A stretch of 64,000 nucleotides of DNA from Marinimicrobium koreense (GCF_003762925.1 NZ_RJUK01000001.1:2418001-2482000); one strand, 5' to 3'; positions 27,035-37,594 are shown, counted from the first letter of the stretch. Numbers and translations: made by a program. Notes: generated by a model from the letters alone, not told the origin.

Positions 27035-27892
27035 ATGAATCGAAACTACCATTTTATTTCGGGATTGCCTCGATCCGGCTCCACGCTGCTGGCCGGCATC
27101 CTTCGGCAGAACCCTGATTTCCACGCCGCCATGTCGAGTCCGGTGGCGGCCTTAATGAATTCCTGCCTGGAGCAGATAGGTGCCGGCAGCGAGTTCTATG
27201 CGTTTTTCGACAGAGACAAACGAAAACGCCTGACCGAAGGAATCTTCGAAGCCTACTACAGCGACAAGGACGAAGCTTCCACCATTTTCGACACCAACCG
27301 AATCTGGACAGCCCGGATGCATCAGCTTGTAGAACTCTTTCCTGAATTCAAAATGATCTGCTGCGTTCGCAACCCGGCGTGGATCATGGACAGCTTTGAA
27401 CGTATTTACCGGAAGAATCCGTTTGACTACAGCCGAATGTTCAACCCCGCCTCACGCATGACCGTCTACAGCCGCTGCGAGACCCTAATGCAAGCGGGGA
27501 GCGCCGTTGGCAGTGCCTGGACGGCGCTGAAGGAGGCCTACTACGGTGAACACTCAAACCGGTTATTGCTGGTTGACTACGATTTATTAGCAACGAACCC
27601 GGCCCGCACTATTGAACTTGTCTATCGATTTCTCTCGCTACCAGAGCATGATCACGACTTCGACAACGTGGAATACGAGGAAAATGAATTCGATCAAACA
27701 TTGGGCATCGACGGGCTTCACCGGGTGAAACGCAAAGTGGAATTCACACCCAGGCGAAGCATCCTGCCGCCCGATTTATTTACAAAATATAGCGATATGG
27801 CCTTCTGGAAAGACCAGACCGGAACGGAGTCCAGCATTATCGCACCCAAACACACAGCTGAAGAGCCTATCAGTCTGAGGAGCCAACCATGA
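27035..27892 (+). CDS. Sulfotransferase
   Basis: The product has 285 residues. The N-terminus FISGLPRSGSTLLAGIL (8-24) is the 5'-phosphosulfate-binding loop of PAPS-dependent sulfotransferases. MICCVRNPAWIMDSFERI (near 110) is the 3'-phosphate-binding region. The remaining helices and the YDLLATNPARTIELVYRFL segment also fit the family. It has no signal peptide and is cytoplasmic. Its stop overlaps the ATG of the 3226-residue surface-protein gene by 4 bp (ATGA), so the two are translationally coupled. I infer that the sulfotransferase may act on that protein or on something attached to it before export. A divergent promoter region of about 130 bp separates it from the GNAT gene. Confidence 0.85.
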   Translation: MNRNYHFISGLPRSGSTLLAGILRQNPDFHAAMSSPVAALMNSCLEQIGAGSEFYAFFDRDKRKRLTEGIFEAYYSDKDEASTIFDTNRIWTARMHQLVELFPEFKMICCVRNPAWIMDSFERIYRKNPFDYSRMFNPASRMTVYSRCETLMQAGSAVGSAWTALKEAYYGEHSNRLLLVDYDLLATNPARTIELVYRFLSLPEHDHDFDNVEYEENEFDQTLGIDGLHRVKRKVEFTPRRSILPPDLFTKYSDMAFWKDQTGTESSIIAPKHTAEEPISLRSQP

Positions 27893-30800
27893 ACCAAAGA
27901 AAAATGACCCCCTTAATGGCGTTGTTAGTGCCTTTAGGCGTTCTTTCCATGCCAGCATCGGCATATACCACGGTTGGAAGCTACCAAAGACGACTATCTC
28001 ATCCGGGTGAAATTTCTTACAAAAGTAACGGGGGAGAAAGCCAACTTGGCACTAACCGTGACCGATTTGTAGCGACCGAAAGGGGCCCGCTCTCGGCAAG
28101 TGATATGCGGCTTGTGAAACCGGCCAAACAAGCCCTCGACCTGAAAGTAAACACTCACACTTTAAAAAGCGAAAGCCCACAAGCACAACCGCTCGATTTG
28201 CAGGCGGGACGTAACATCAGGGAAATTGTGATTATCGACACGTCCGTGCCCAACTACACGACATTTACACAAAACCTAAAGCCCGGATTGCAAGTTCGGT
28301 TTGTGAATGCGGATTCCGACGGCGAACAGCAGCTACAGTCTATCCTCAGCGACTATGCGGATCTCGATGCTATCCACATCGTTTCTCATGCTGCGTCCGG
28401 CCGCATTCAACTGGGCACGAGCACATTGACCTCAGAAAACTTTGGCAGCGACGCCACAGCCACCTCGCTCAACGGCGCGCTGCGTGAAGGCGGCGATCTG
28501 CTTTTTTATGGTTGCAACCTGGCAAACGGACGGAAGGGCAATGAGTTTCTCGACCTTGTCTCTTCACGCACCGGTGTAGACGTAGCGGCCTCAAACGACT
28601 TTACAGGGGACGCCGGAAAGCATGGTGATTGGGACCTTGAGGTGGCCAGAGGTACCATTGAGTCATCAACGCCTTTTTCTCCATCCGCTCTCAAGAGCTT
28701 CAACCATGTTCTTCCCCTCGTTAGCGGTGGAGGGGGTTCTATTTCCTACGCAGGTTCCCAGGGCGGTGCCGCCAGCATCGATGCAACCTACACGCTTTCG
28801 GGGGGCCAAACCCTTGAGTTCGATGGCGCGGACGTCAGCACTCACATTATTACTTACGTGACAGCAGGGTCCAGTGGGTCCTACGAGTCCACGCTAACGG
28901 TATCCATGACCGGTGGAGAAACATTCGATGTTTCCAGCCTAGAGTTCTTCGGTACTGGGTACACCTATACATTCACACCCAGTAACGGGTCACCTGTAGA
29001 CGCTTCGGGGTCGGGAACCGCAACGCTGAACTTTACTGGCGTCTCACATTTTACAGTGACATCCACTGGCAATATGTACGCCTCATTCGGTGAAATTGGT
29101 ATAAGTAATATTCAAGTTCCCTCTCCCAACAACGAGCCCACCCTGACTTCGACGGGCGATAACCCGACCTTTATCGAAGGCGGCTCCGCGGCCAGCCTGT
29201 TCAGTGGCACCACTATCAGCACCTCTGACTCCGGGCAAACCATTCAAGCACTGACCTTTACCGTTTCCAATCTCAGCAACGGCAGCAATGAGCGAATCAA
29301 CCTCGACGGCTCAACCATCGTACTGACCGATGGCGCCAGCGGCACCACGGCGGGTAATGGCCTTAGCTACAGCGTGTCGGTCATCGGGGGTACCGCAACG
29401 GTCTCCCTGACCGGCGGTTCCCTGTCCGAAGCGGCCGCCCAAACACTGGTTGACAATATCAGCTATCAGAACAGTAGCAACACGCCGGATACTACTAACC
29501 GTGTGGTTACTCTGACGAGCCTTCAGGACAGTGGCGGCACCGCAAACGGGGGTGATGACACTGTTTCACTGGCCGTCGACTCGACCGTCACCATGGTGGA
29601 GACCAACGACGAGCCCACGCTCACCGCCACCGGCAGCAACCCCACCTTTACCGAAGGAGGTTCGGCGGCCGGTCTGTTCAGCGGCACCAGCGTCAGTACC
29701 ATCGAAGCCGGCCAGACACTGGGCGCCCTGACCCTGACGGTGACCAACGTCAATGACGGCACCGATGAAGTTCTCTACGCGGATGGCACCGCCATCGCCC
29801 TGACCGACGGCACTTCCGGCACGACAGCGACCAACAGCCTTAGCTATAGCGTCTCCGTCGCCGGCACCACCGCCACGGTGTCCCTGAGTGGCGGCACGCT
29901 GTCCAGCGCGGCCACCCAAACCCTGGTCAATGGACTGAGCTATCAGAACAACAGCAATACACCGGACACCAGCAACCGCGTGGTAACCATCACCTCTCTG
30001 CAGGACGATGGGGGCACCGCCAACGGCGGCGACGATACGGCGTCCCTTGCCGTGGCGTCCACCGTAACCCTCAACGGCGTCAATGACGAGCCGATGCTGA
30101 CCGCCACCGGAAGCAATCCGGTCTTTACCGAGGGCGGCGCGGCGGCCAGCTTGTTCAGCGGTGCCAGCATCGGTACCGTTGAATCCGGCCAAACGGTTAA
30201 CGGCCTGACCTTCACCGTCTCCAATGTAACCAACGGCAGCAACGAGCGGATTAATCTCGACGGGTCGACCATCGTGCTGACTGATGGCACCAGCGGCACC
30301 ACCGCCAGCAACGGCCTGAGCTACAGCGTGTCGGTGGTCGGCGGCACCGCAACAGTCTCGCTGACCGGCGGTGCCCTTTCCGAAGCAGCCGCCCAAACAC
30401 TGATTGACAACATCAGCTATCAGAACAACAGCAACTCACCGGACACCAGCGACCGGGTCGTCACACTGACGAGCCTTCAGGATAGCGGCGGCACCGCCAA
30501 TGGCGGTGACGACACCGTCTCCCTGGCCGAAACCTCCACGGTGACCGTTGTCGGAACCAACGACGAGCCCACGCTTACCGCCACCGGCAGTAACCCCACC
30601 TTTACCGAAGGCGGCGCGGCGGCCGGCTTGTTCAGCGGCGCCAGCGTCAGCACCGTCGAATTCGGGCAGGCCCTTGAAGGCCTGACTTTTACGGTCACCA
30701 ACGTCAACAATGGCAGCGATGAGGTGGTCAATGTAGACGGCACCGCCATCGCCCTGACCAACGGCACGTCCGGCACGACCGCCACCAACAGCCTTAGCTA

Positions 30801-33800
30801 CAGCGTTTCCGTCTCCGGCACCACGGCTACGGTTTCCCTGAGTGGCGGCACTCTGTCGAGCGCGGCCACGCAAACGCTGGTTGACAGCCTGAGCTATCAG
30901 AACAACAGCAACACACCGGACACCAGCAACCGCGTGGTGACCATTACTTCACTGCAGGACAACGGGGGCACCGGCAACGGTGGCAGCGATACCGCGCTGC
31001 TGGCCGTGGCTTCCACCGTCACCGTGAGCGAAGTCAACGACGAACCGACGCTGACCGCCACCGCCACCGACCCGAACTTCAGTGAGGGCGGCAGCGCCGT
31101 CGGCTTGTACTCCGGTGCAAGCGTGTCAACGATTGAAAGCGGCCAAACAGTATCCAGCTTTACGTTGACGGTCAGCAATCTCAGCAACGGTGTGTCGGAA
31201 ACTCTGAACGCCGATGGCAGCTCCATTGCGCTGACTCACGGCACCTCCGGCTCAACCTCGAACAACGGATTGAGCTATTCCGTCGCGGTTGTAGGTTCCA
31301 CGGCTACCGTCAGCTTCACAGGTGGCAGCCTATCCGGCGCTCAAGCACAGAGCTTGATCGACAACCTCTCTTATTTGAACACTAGCGTCGAGGTCAGTAC
31401 GTCCTCGCGTGTTGTTACCTTAACGTCTGTGACGGACAGCGGAGGAACGGCGAACGGCGGAGACGACACAGCGGCCTTGTCCATCGCTTCGTCCGTTAGT
31501 TTGGCGGATGACGTCTCCCCCTTGGTGAGCGATGCCAATATCAGCCTCAGCGGTAGCTCAGGCAACGGAGGCGCTTACGTCCTGGGCGATACCGTCACCG
31601 CCACTTGGGACAATACCGCAGGTGGCGACAACAACAGTGACATCATCAGCAGTGTGGCAATCGACTTCTCCGCCTTTGGCGGCGGAGCCTCTGTCCCCGC
31701 CACCAACAGCAGTGGCACATGGAGCGCGTCCTACACCATTGATGGCAGTTCAACATCTGGAAGTAACCTGAATGTGTCGGTTAGCGCCACGGACAATGCC
31801 GGGAATACAACGACCGTTGCCGACAGCAGCAACGCCGAGGTCGACAATGCCGCGCCCACTGGTCACAGTGTCAGCTTTGACGACGCCAATGTTGATGCCA
31901 GTGAAGCAAGCTCCATTGGCTTCACGTTCAGCGGCGCCGAAGTGGGTACCAGCTACAGCTACTCCATCAGTAGCAGTGGTGGTGGCTCAAACCTCACGAA
32001 CACGGGCACGATTACCAGCCCCGGAGAGCAGGTCACAGGCATTGATGCCAGCGGCCTGGGCAACGGAACCCTTACACTGGCTGTTACGCTGACCGACTCG
32101 GCGGGCAACGCCGCCACCGCTGTCACCGACACGGCTTCTCTGGATACCACGGTACCCACCACCAGCCTGAGCACGGCCGCCAGCGACCCCACCAATGGCG
32201 CTTTCGACATCACCGTCACCTTTGGTGAAACCGTCAGCGGCTTTGATGTCAGCGATATTACGGCCACCAACGCCAGCTTGAGCAGCTTCAGCGGCAGCGG
32301 CGCCAGCTACACCGCCACCGTCACACCGACAACGGACGGTTCGGTGAACGTGGACGTCGCCGCCGACGTGGCTCAGGACTCGGTCGGCAATGGCAACACG
32401 GCGGCAACGACACTGAGCCTGACCTACGATGGAACGGCGCCGGCGCCGGCCATCACCAGTGCCGAAACCAGCCCGAGCAACAGCGCCAGCTTTACCGCCA
32501 CCATCGATTTTGGTGAGACGGTCATCGGCTTTGCCGTGGGTGATATCAGCGCCGGCAACGCCTCGCTGAGCGGCTTTACCGACAATGGCGACGGCAGTTT
32601 CGATGTCACGGTAGCGCCCAGCTCCGAAGGGACCGTTACTCTGGACGTCGGCGCCAGCGCGGCGCAGGATACGGCCGGCAATAACAGCGAAGCCGCCAGT
32701 CAGTTCAGTCTGGAACACGACGACAGCGCCCCCTCCCTCACTGGCTCCTCACCGGTCGATGGCGCAACGGGCGTCTGGTTCAATACAGATATTGACCTAA
32801 CTTTCAGCGAAGCCGTCACCGGCCAGTCCGGTGGTGTGATCGAGGTCTTTGAAGCCGACGGCACGCCCGTCAGTTCTGTGTCGGCGACATCCAGTGATGT
32901 CTCCATCAGCGGTTCCACGGCCACCATCGACATACCCGACCTGGAGCCCACCGTCAGCTACTACGTGCAAGTCTCGAGCGGTGCCTTTGCGGACAGTGCG
33001 GGTAATATCTACGGGGGTATTGCCGATCCCTCTGAGCTGAATTTCACCGTCACGAACCTGGCCCCCTCCGCGGGTGGTGACGCGGCACAGATTGTCGAGG
33101 ACCAATCCGCGGACCTGGGCATCCTGAATAATGACTCAGACCCTGAGGGCGACCTCAACCCGGCCAGTGTTCAAATTGTCACTCCACCGGCTCATGGCAG
33201 CACCAGTATCGATACCGGCAGCGGCGCGGTGACCTACACACCCGATGCCAACTTCGCCGGTCAGGATAGCTTCACCTACACCGTCGAGGATGCCCTTGGC
33301 GCCGTGTCCAATGAAGCCACCATGACCATCGGCATCATTAACATCAACGACGCGCCCGTGGCCGGTGACGACACCGCCAACACGCCGGAAGATAACCCGA
33401 TCAGTATCGACGTGGCGGCGGATGATACGGACATCGACGACGGCGACAGCGTTGATCCGAGCACCATCGTCATCACCGCCGCACCGGCCAATGGCAGCGC
33501 GGAGCTGGTCAACGGCGAAGTGCTGTATACGCCGAATACCGATTTCAACGGTACGGATCAGTTCAGCTACACCATTGAGGACCAGAACGGCGGCGTGTCC
33601 AACGCGGCGACTGTTATCGTCAACGTCAACGGCGTGAACGACACGCCCACCGCCGCCGACGACTCGGCCAGCGTGGACGAGGACAACCCGGTGGACGTCG
33701 ACGTAACGGCCAACGACTCCGACATCGACGGTTCGGTGGATGCCACCACCGTGCAGGTGCTGGATGATGTGACCAACGGTACGCTGTCGGTGGACGGCAC

Positions 33801-36800
33801 CACAGGTGTGGTCACCTACACCCCGGACGAGAACTTCAACGGCACCGACACCTTCACCTACGTGGTGCAAGATGACGCCAACGGCACGTCCAACGAAGCG
33901 ACCGTCACCCTCACCGTCAACCCCGTCAACGACGCGCCGGTGGCCGAAGACAATGCCGCCACGCTGCAGGAGGAGACGCCGCACGAGGTGAATGTTCTGG
34001 GTAACGACTCGGATGTGGACGGCAGCCTGGACACCGCCTCGGTGGAAGTGGTCAGCGCACCCAGTGACGGCAGCACCGCCATCGACACCGCGACCGGTGC
34101 CATCACCTACACACCGGACGAGAACTTCGATGGCAACGACAGCTTCACCTACCGGGTGACGGATAACGAGGGTGCCTGGTCCAACGTGGCGACCGTCAGC
34201 ATGACGGTGCAGGGCGTCAACGACGCGCCGCTGGCCAACGACGACGATGCCACCACGGAGGAAGACACACCCGCGACCATCGACCTGCTGACCAACGACA
34301 ATGACGTGGACGGCACCCTGGACGTGGCGAGCATCGCCCTGACCAGCCCGACCCACGGCAGCGTCAGCCTGAACGGCGACGGTACGGCGACCTACACCCC
34401 GGACGAGCACTTCAACGGGGCCGACAGTTTCACCTACACCGTCAACGACGATGTGGGCGAACCGTCGAATTCGGCCACCGTGTCCGTCACCGTCACCCCG
34501 GTGAACGACGCGCCCACCCTCAGAGGCACACCGGCGGCCAGTGTGAACGAGGGCGAAGCCTACAGTTTCACCCCGACCGCCGACGACGTGGACGCCAACG
34601 AAACGCTGACCTTCAGCGTTACGGGCCAGCCCGCCTGGGCCGAGTTCGACAACACCACCGGTGCTTTGACCGGCACGCCGGGGATTGCCGCCAGCGGCCG
34701 CTATCCGGGTATTGTGATCAGCGTTAGCGATGGCGATGCCACCACCGACCTGGCGGCGTTCAGCATCGAAGTGATCGACGTGAACAACGTGCCCACCATC
34801 GGCGGTATGGCACCAACCACGGCGACCGTGGGACAGGCTTACACCTTTACCGCGACGGCGGAGGACTCGGACGAGTCCGACACGCTGACCTTCAGCGCCG
34901 CCGGTCTGCCCGGCTGGCTGACTCTGGACAGCAGCACGGGCGAGCTGACCGGCACACCGGCGGACGACGATGTTGGCAGCTACACCGGCCTGCAGGTCAG
35001 CGTCAGCGACGGCGCCGAATCCGCCAGCCTGGCCGCCTTCGACCTGACGGTCGAGCCGGGAGCGGACAGTGACGGCGACAGCTTCAGTGATTACCAGGAA
35101 AATCTGGACGGCACTGACCCGAACGACCCGGCCAGCTACCTGGACCTGATGCCACCACAGTTGGTCGCGCCGGAGGAACGCGTGCTGGACTCGGAAGCTC
35201 TGTTCACCCAGATAACCCTGCGCGACTTATTGGGGCTGGACGAAGAGGCCAGCGAAGCCGAGCTTCAGGACGCTCTGGACCAACTGGCCAGTGACGACAT
35301 CGACGGCGATGCCTGCTGCTACCCGCGTGTTGAAGGCATGGAAGGCAACCAGCTACGCCTGGCGCCGGGTCGGCACGAAATCACCTGGCTGGCTGAGGAC
35401 TTCCAGAGCAACAGCGCCGAAGCCACGCAGGTAGTCAACATCCGGCCAATGGTGTCCCTGAGCAAGGACCAGGTTGCGGTTGCCGGCTCTACAGCGGTCT
35501 TCTCCGTAATCCTGAACGGCGAGTCGCCCTTCTACCCGTTGGTCATTCCCTATCGGGTATCCGATGCCAGCACCGCCAACGACGAAGATCACGACCTCAC
35601 CGATGGCACTGTGGTGCTGGAGGCCGGCGAGCAGCGCAAAACGGTCGAGGTCACACTCGCGCCCAATGATGGCGAAAGCCGCGAAACACTGATCATCGAG
35701 TTGGATGACCGCACAGGCAACGACGACGACCTGGCTGACGGCTACGATAAGGACAACCCGAATATCTATGACATTAACAGTGGCGCCAAGCGCCAGCACC
35801 GAATCGCAATTGTCGATGGCAACGTTGCGCCACGCGTTCAACTGCAACTGGTTCAGGGCGAGGAAAATCGTCGCTTGATCCCGATCGAAGGTGGCACGGC
35901 AACCGTCACGGCATTGGTTACTGACCCGAACGTCGGAGACAGTCACCAGTACGACTGGTCGGCCAGCGACAGTGCTCTGGTGGACACCGACGGTGACACC
36001 GGGAACAACACGCTTGTGTTTGAACCGCAGGCATTGAACCCCGGGCGCTATCGCGTCGCCACGACGGTAACCGACAGTGCGGGTGAAGCCACCAGCGTCA
36101 GCCGCCACTTTCTTGTCGTACCGGTACCGCCGACACTAAGCCCCGACGAAGACAGCGATGGTGATGGTGTAGACGACGACGCCGAGGGCTTCGCGGATGA
36201 CAACGGTAACGGCATCCCCAACTATCAGGATAGCCTCATTAGCTCCAACGTCCTGCTGGAAAGCGCCGAACGACAGGACGCTTTCCTGATGGAGTGCGAT
36301 CCCGGCCTCTCCTGCGGTTTAGGTGCTTTCGCACTGCCCACCGACAACGGTGGTGCTCAAGTCGGCGAGGAAACCGTGGGGCCCACCGGCGCCATACCGG
36401 AAGACGCATCGTTTGAGCCGGTCGGCGGCATCTTCGATTTCGAGTTGGGCGATCTACCCGAACCGGGGCAAAGCGCCCGAATCGTGATTCCACAAACAAG
36501 CCCTATTCCCGCTCAGGCAACCTATCGCAAATTCCAGGACGGGGCGTGGGTCACCTTTGTGGAGGATGCCAACAACGCGCTTCACTCCGCTGCGGGTAAC
36601 CCTGGGTATTGTCCCCCTCCCGGCGATGACGACTGGGAAAACGGCCTGATTGAGGGTTACCACTGTGTGCAATTGACTATTGAAGATGGTGGCCCGAATG
36701 ATGCCGATGGAGAAACCAACGGAAACGTCGCAGATCCCGGAGCCGTCAGCCGCCAAAGGGGCGACTCACAGCCAGAAGAACCCAACCCGGAAAATCCGGA

Positions 36801-37569
36801 CCAAGGGGCCTCAGGCTACGACGGCGAGGTCACTACCCGAAGCTCAGGTGGTGGTGCCACGGGTACCTGGCTACTGATAAGCCTCTTGGGGCTTGGCCTG
36901 TTAAGAAGCCGGCCGGTCAGCCGCCGACTGGGCGCTTTGATCGGTGCTCCGCTACTGGGCCTTACGTTGATGGGTGCTTCGCTGGACTCAGTGGCTCAAG
37001 CGGTGGACCCGATCAACGATATGCGGTTTGAACTTGGGTTATATAGCGCCAAGAGCTCGGTTAGCGCCGGAGATTTTGCCCAGCGCATGGCGAGCCACAG
37101 CGACCCAATATCGCTCAGCCAATACGATGTCAGCCGACGGTCGATAAGCCTGGGCATAGAACTCCCTCTTGCAAGAGAGTTCAGCCTGACACTGGGCTAT
37201 TTAAACCTGGGGGAAACCCAGGCCCGCTTCCAAACTCAAGTGGACAACAGCCAACGGTTGCAACAGGCTCTGGAACAACACTACCCCTACAGCGCCAAGG
37301 GCTGGACCCTCGGCCAGAGACTGCGCCTGCCGCTGCACGAACGGGTCAGCCTGCTCGCCGAGGTGGGACTGTACCGGTGGCGAAGTGAAGTCAGCGCCAT
37401 CGGCCCCCAGATAACGCCGGAGTCGACCGAGGGCACCGATCCGTTGCTGGGGTTGGGACTGGAGATGCCGCTCAATGAGCGCGTGAGCGCCGGCCTCAAA
37501 ATCCAGCGGGTGTTCTTCGGAAATCAACAGGTCGACCTTACGGGCGCTACAATTAATTGGCGATTCTGA
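27889..37569 (+). CDS. Giant multidomain surface protein: DUF4347, Ig/cadherin-like repeats, GlyGly-CTERM-like tail and outer-membrane barrel
   Basis: The product has 3226 residues. A signal peptide (1-25) precedes a DUF4347 domain (about 110-262) with His167 in IHIVSHAASG and Cys209 in FYGCNLA. Five tandem repeats of about 159 residues begin NDEPTLT (415, 573, 732, 891, 1050). Ig-like units follow (about 1205-1720), then five cadherin-like repeats opening like NDAPVAGDD with xNDSD turns (about 1723-2205), two He_PIG-like domains (2206-2390) and Asp-rich calcium-type loops (near 2390 and 2752). A choice-of-anchor-U-like region (about 2800-2960) leads to a GlyGly-CTERM-like tail (SSGGGATGTWLLISLLG, from 2985, then RSR). 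The frame continues into a second signal-like segment (about 3012-3038, ending SVAQA) and a barrel (about 3045-3226) ending INWRF. It is likely an adhesin or fibre held in the outer membrane. Confidence 0.88.
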   Translation: MNQRKMTPLMALLVPLGVLSMPASAYTTVGSYQRRLSHPGEISYKSNGGESQLGTNRDRFVATERGPLSASDMRLVKPAKQALDLKVNTHTLKSESPQAQPLDLQAGRNIREIVIIDTSVPNYTTFTQNLKPGLQVRFVNADSDGEQQLQSILSDYADLDAIHIVSHAASGRIQLGTSTLTSENFGSDATATSLNGALREGGDLLFYGCNLANGRKGNEFLDLVSSRTGVDVAASNDFTGDAGKHGDWDLEVARGTIESSTPFSPSALKSFNHVLPLVSGGGGSISYAGSQGGAASIDATYTLSGGQTLEFDGADVSTHIITYVTAGSSGSYESTLTVSMTGGETFDVSSLEFFGTGYTYTFTPSNGSPVDASGSGTATLNFTGVSHFTVTSTGNMYASFGEIGISNIQVPSPNNEPTLTSTGDNPTFIEGGSAASLFSGTTISTSDSGQTIQALTFTVSNLSNGSNERINLDGSTIVLTDGASGTTAGNGLSYSVSVIGGTATVSLTGGSLSEAAAQTLVDNISYQNSSNTPDTTNRVVTLTSLQDSGGTANGGDDTVSLAVDSTVTMVETNDEPTLTATGSNPTFTEGGSAAGLFSGTSVSTIEAGQTLGALTLTVTNVNDGTDEVLYADGTAIALTDGTSGTTATNSLSYSVSVAGTTATVSLSGGTLSSAATQTLVNGLSYQNNSNTPDTSNRVVTITSLQDDGGTANGGDDTASLAVASTVTLNGVNDEPMLTATGSNPVFTEGGAAASLFSGASIGTVESGQTVNGLTFTVSNVTNGSNERINLDGSTIVLTDGTSGTTASNGLSYSVSVVGGTATVSLTGGALSEAAAQTLIDNISYQNNSNSPDTSDRVVTLTSLQDSGGTANGGDDTVSLAETSTVTVVGTNDEPTLTATGSNPTFTEGGAAAGLFSGASVSTVEFGQALEGLTFTVTNVNNGSDEVVNVDGTAIALTNGTSGTTATNSLSYSVSVSGTTATVSLSGGTLSSAATQTLVDSLSYQNNSNTPDTSNRVVTITSLQDNGGTGNGGSDTALLAVASTVTVSEVNDEPTLTATATDPNFSEGGSAVGLYSGASVSTIESGQTVSSFTLTVSNLSNGVSETLNADGSSIALTHGTSGSTSNNGLSYSVAVVGSTATVSFTGGSLSGAQAQSLIDNLSYLNTSVEVSTSSRVVTLTSVTDSGGTANGGDDTAALSIASSVSLADDVSPLVSDANISLSGSSGNGGAYVLGDTVTATWDNTAGGDNNSDIISSVAIDFSAFGGGASVPATNSSGTWSASYTIDGSSTSGSNLNVSVSATDNAGNTTTVADSSNAEVDNAAPTGHSVSFDDANVDASEASSIGFTFSGAEVGTSYSYSISSSGGGSNLTNTGTITSPGEQVTGIDASGLGNGTLTLAVTLTDSAGNAATAVTDTASLDTTVPTTSLSTAASDPTNGAFDITVTFGETVSGFDVSDITATNASLSSFSGSGASYTATVTPTTDGSVNVDVAADVAQDSVGNGNTAATTLSLTYDGTAPAPAITSAETSPSNSASFTATIDFGETVIGFAVGDISAGNASLSGFTDNGDGSFDVTVAPSSEGTVTLDVGASAAQDTAGNNSEAASQFSLEHDDSAPSLTGSSPVDGATGVWFNTDIDLTFSEAVTGQSGGVIEVFEADGTPVSSVSATSSDVSISGSTATIDIPDLEPTVSYYVQVSSGAFADSAGNIYGGIADPSELNFTVTNLAPSAGGDAAQIVEDQSADLGILNNDSDPEGDLNPASVQIVTPPAHGSTSIDTGSGAVTYTPDANFAGQDSFTYTVEDALGAVSNEATMTIGIININDAPVAGDDTANTPEDNPISIDVAADDTDIDDGDSVDPSTIVITAAPANGSAELVNGEVLYTPNTDFNGTDQFSYTIEDQNGGVSNAATVIVNVNGVNDTPTAADDSASVDEDNPVDVDVTANDSDIDGSVDATTVQVLDDVTNGTLSVDGTTGVVTYTPDENFNGTDTFTYVVQDDANGTSNEATVTLTVNPVNDAPVAEDNAATLQEETPHEVNVLGNDSDVDGSLDTASVEVVSAPSDGSTAIDTATGAITYTPDENFDGNDSFTYRVTDNEGAWSNVATVSMTVQGVNDAPLANDDDATTEEDTPATIDLLTNDNDVDGTLDVASIALTSPTHGSVSLNGDGTATYTPDEHFNGADSFTYTVNDDVGEPSNSATVSVTVTPVNDAPTLRGTPAASVNEGEAYSFTPTADDVDANETLTFSVTGQPAWAEFDNTTGALTGTPGIAASGRYPGIVISVSDGDATTDLAAFSIEVIDVNNVPTIGGMAPTTATVGQAYTFTATAEDSDESDTLTFSAAGLPGWLTLDSSTGELTGTPADDDVGSYTGLQVSVSDGAESASLAAFDLTVEPGADSDGDSFSDYQENLDGTDPNDPASYLDLMPPQLVAPEERVLDSEALFTQITLRDLLGLDEEASEAELQDALDQLASDDIDGDACCYPRVEGMEGNQLRLAPGRHEITWLAEDFQSNSAEATQVVNIRPMVSLSKDQVAVAGSTAVFSVILNGESPFYPLVIPYRVSDASTANDEDHDLTDGTVVLEAGEQRKTVEVTLAPNDGESRETLIIELDDRTGNDDDLADGYDKDNPNIYDINSGAKRQHRIAIVDGNVAPRVQLQLVQGEENRRLIPIEGGTATVTALVTDPNVGDSHQYDWSASDSALVDTDGDTGNNTLVFEPQALNPGRYRVATTVTDSAGEATSVSRHFLVVPVPPTLSPDEDSDGDGVDDDAEGFADDNGNGIPNYQDSLISSNVLLESAERQDAFLMECDPGLSCGLGAFALPTDNGGAQVGEETVGPTGAIPEDASFEPVGGIFDFELGDLPEPGQSARIVIPQTSPIPAQATYRKFQDGAWVTFVEDANNALHSAAGNPGYCPPPGDDDWENGLIEGYHCVQLTIEDGGPNDADGETNGNVADPGAVSRQRGDSQPEEPNPENPDQGASGYDGEVTTRSSGGGATGTWLLISLLGLGLLRSRPVSRRLGALIGAPLLGLTLMGASLDSVAQAVDPINDMRFELGLYSAKSSVSAGDFAQRMASHSDPISLSQYDVSRRSISLGIELPLAREFSLTLGYLNLGETQARFQTQVDNSQRLQQALEQHYPYSAKGWTLGQRLRLPLHERVSLLAEVGLYRWRSEVSAIGPQITPESTEGTDPLLGLGLEMPLNERVSAGLKIQRVFFGNQQVDLTGATINWRF
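29131..31503 (+). repeat. Five tandem coding repeats of about 477 bp (A-B-A-B-C order)
   Basis: Repeat starts lie at 29131, 29605, 30082, 30559 and 31036. Units 1 and 3 share SNERINLDGSTIVLTDG, units 2 and 4 share DGTAIAL and SLSGGTLSSAATQTLV, and unit 5 is more diverged. An earlier A-B pair has apparently been duplicated as a block. Confidence 0.85.
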
Positions 37570-37594
37570 CCCCCCTCCTTTTTCCAGATGTTTC

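Noticed and set aside
33136-34410. 424-codon minus-strand open frame opposite the cadherin-like repeats
   Set aside because: Produced by repetitive Asp/Val/Thr/Asn codons read backwards; the pseudo-repeats follow the sense repeats exactly.
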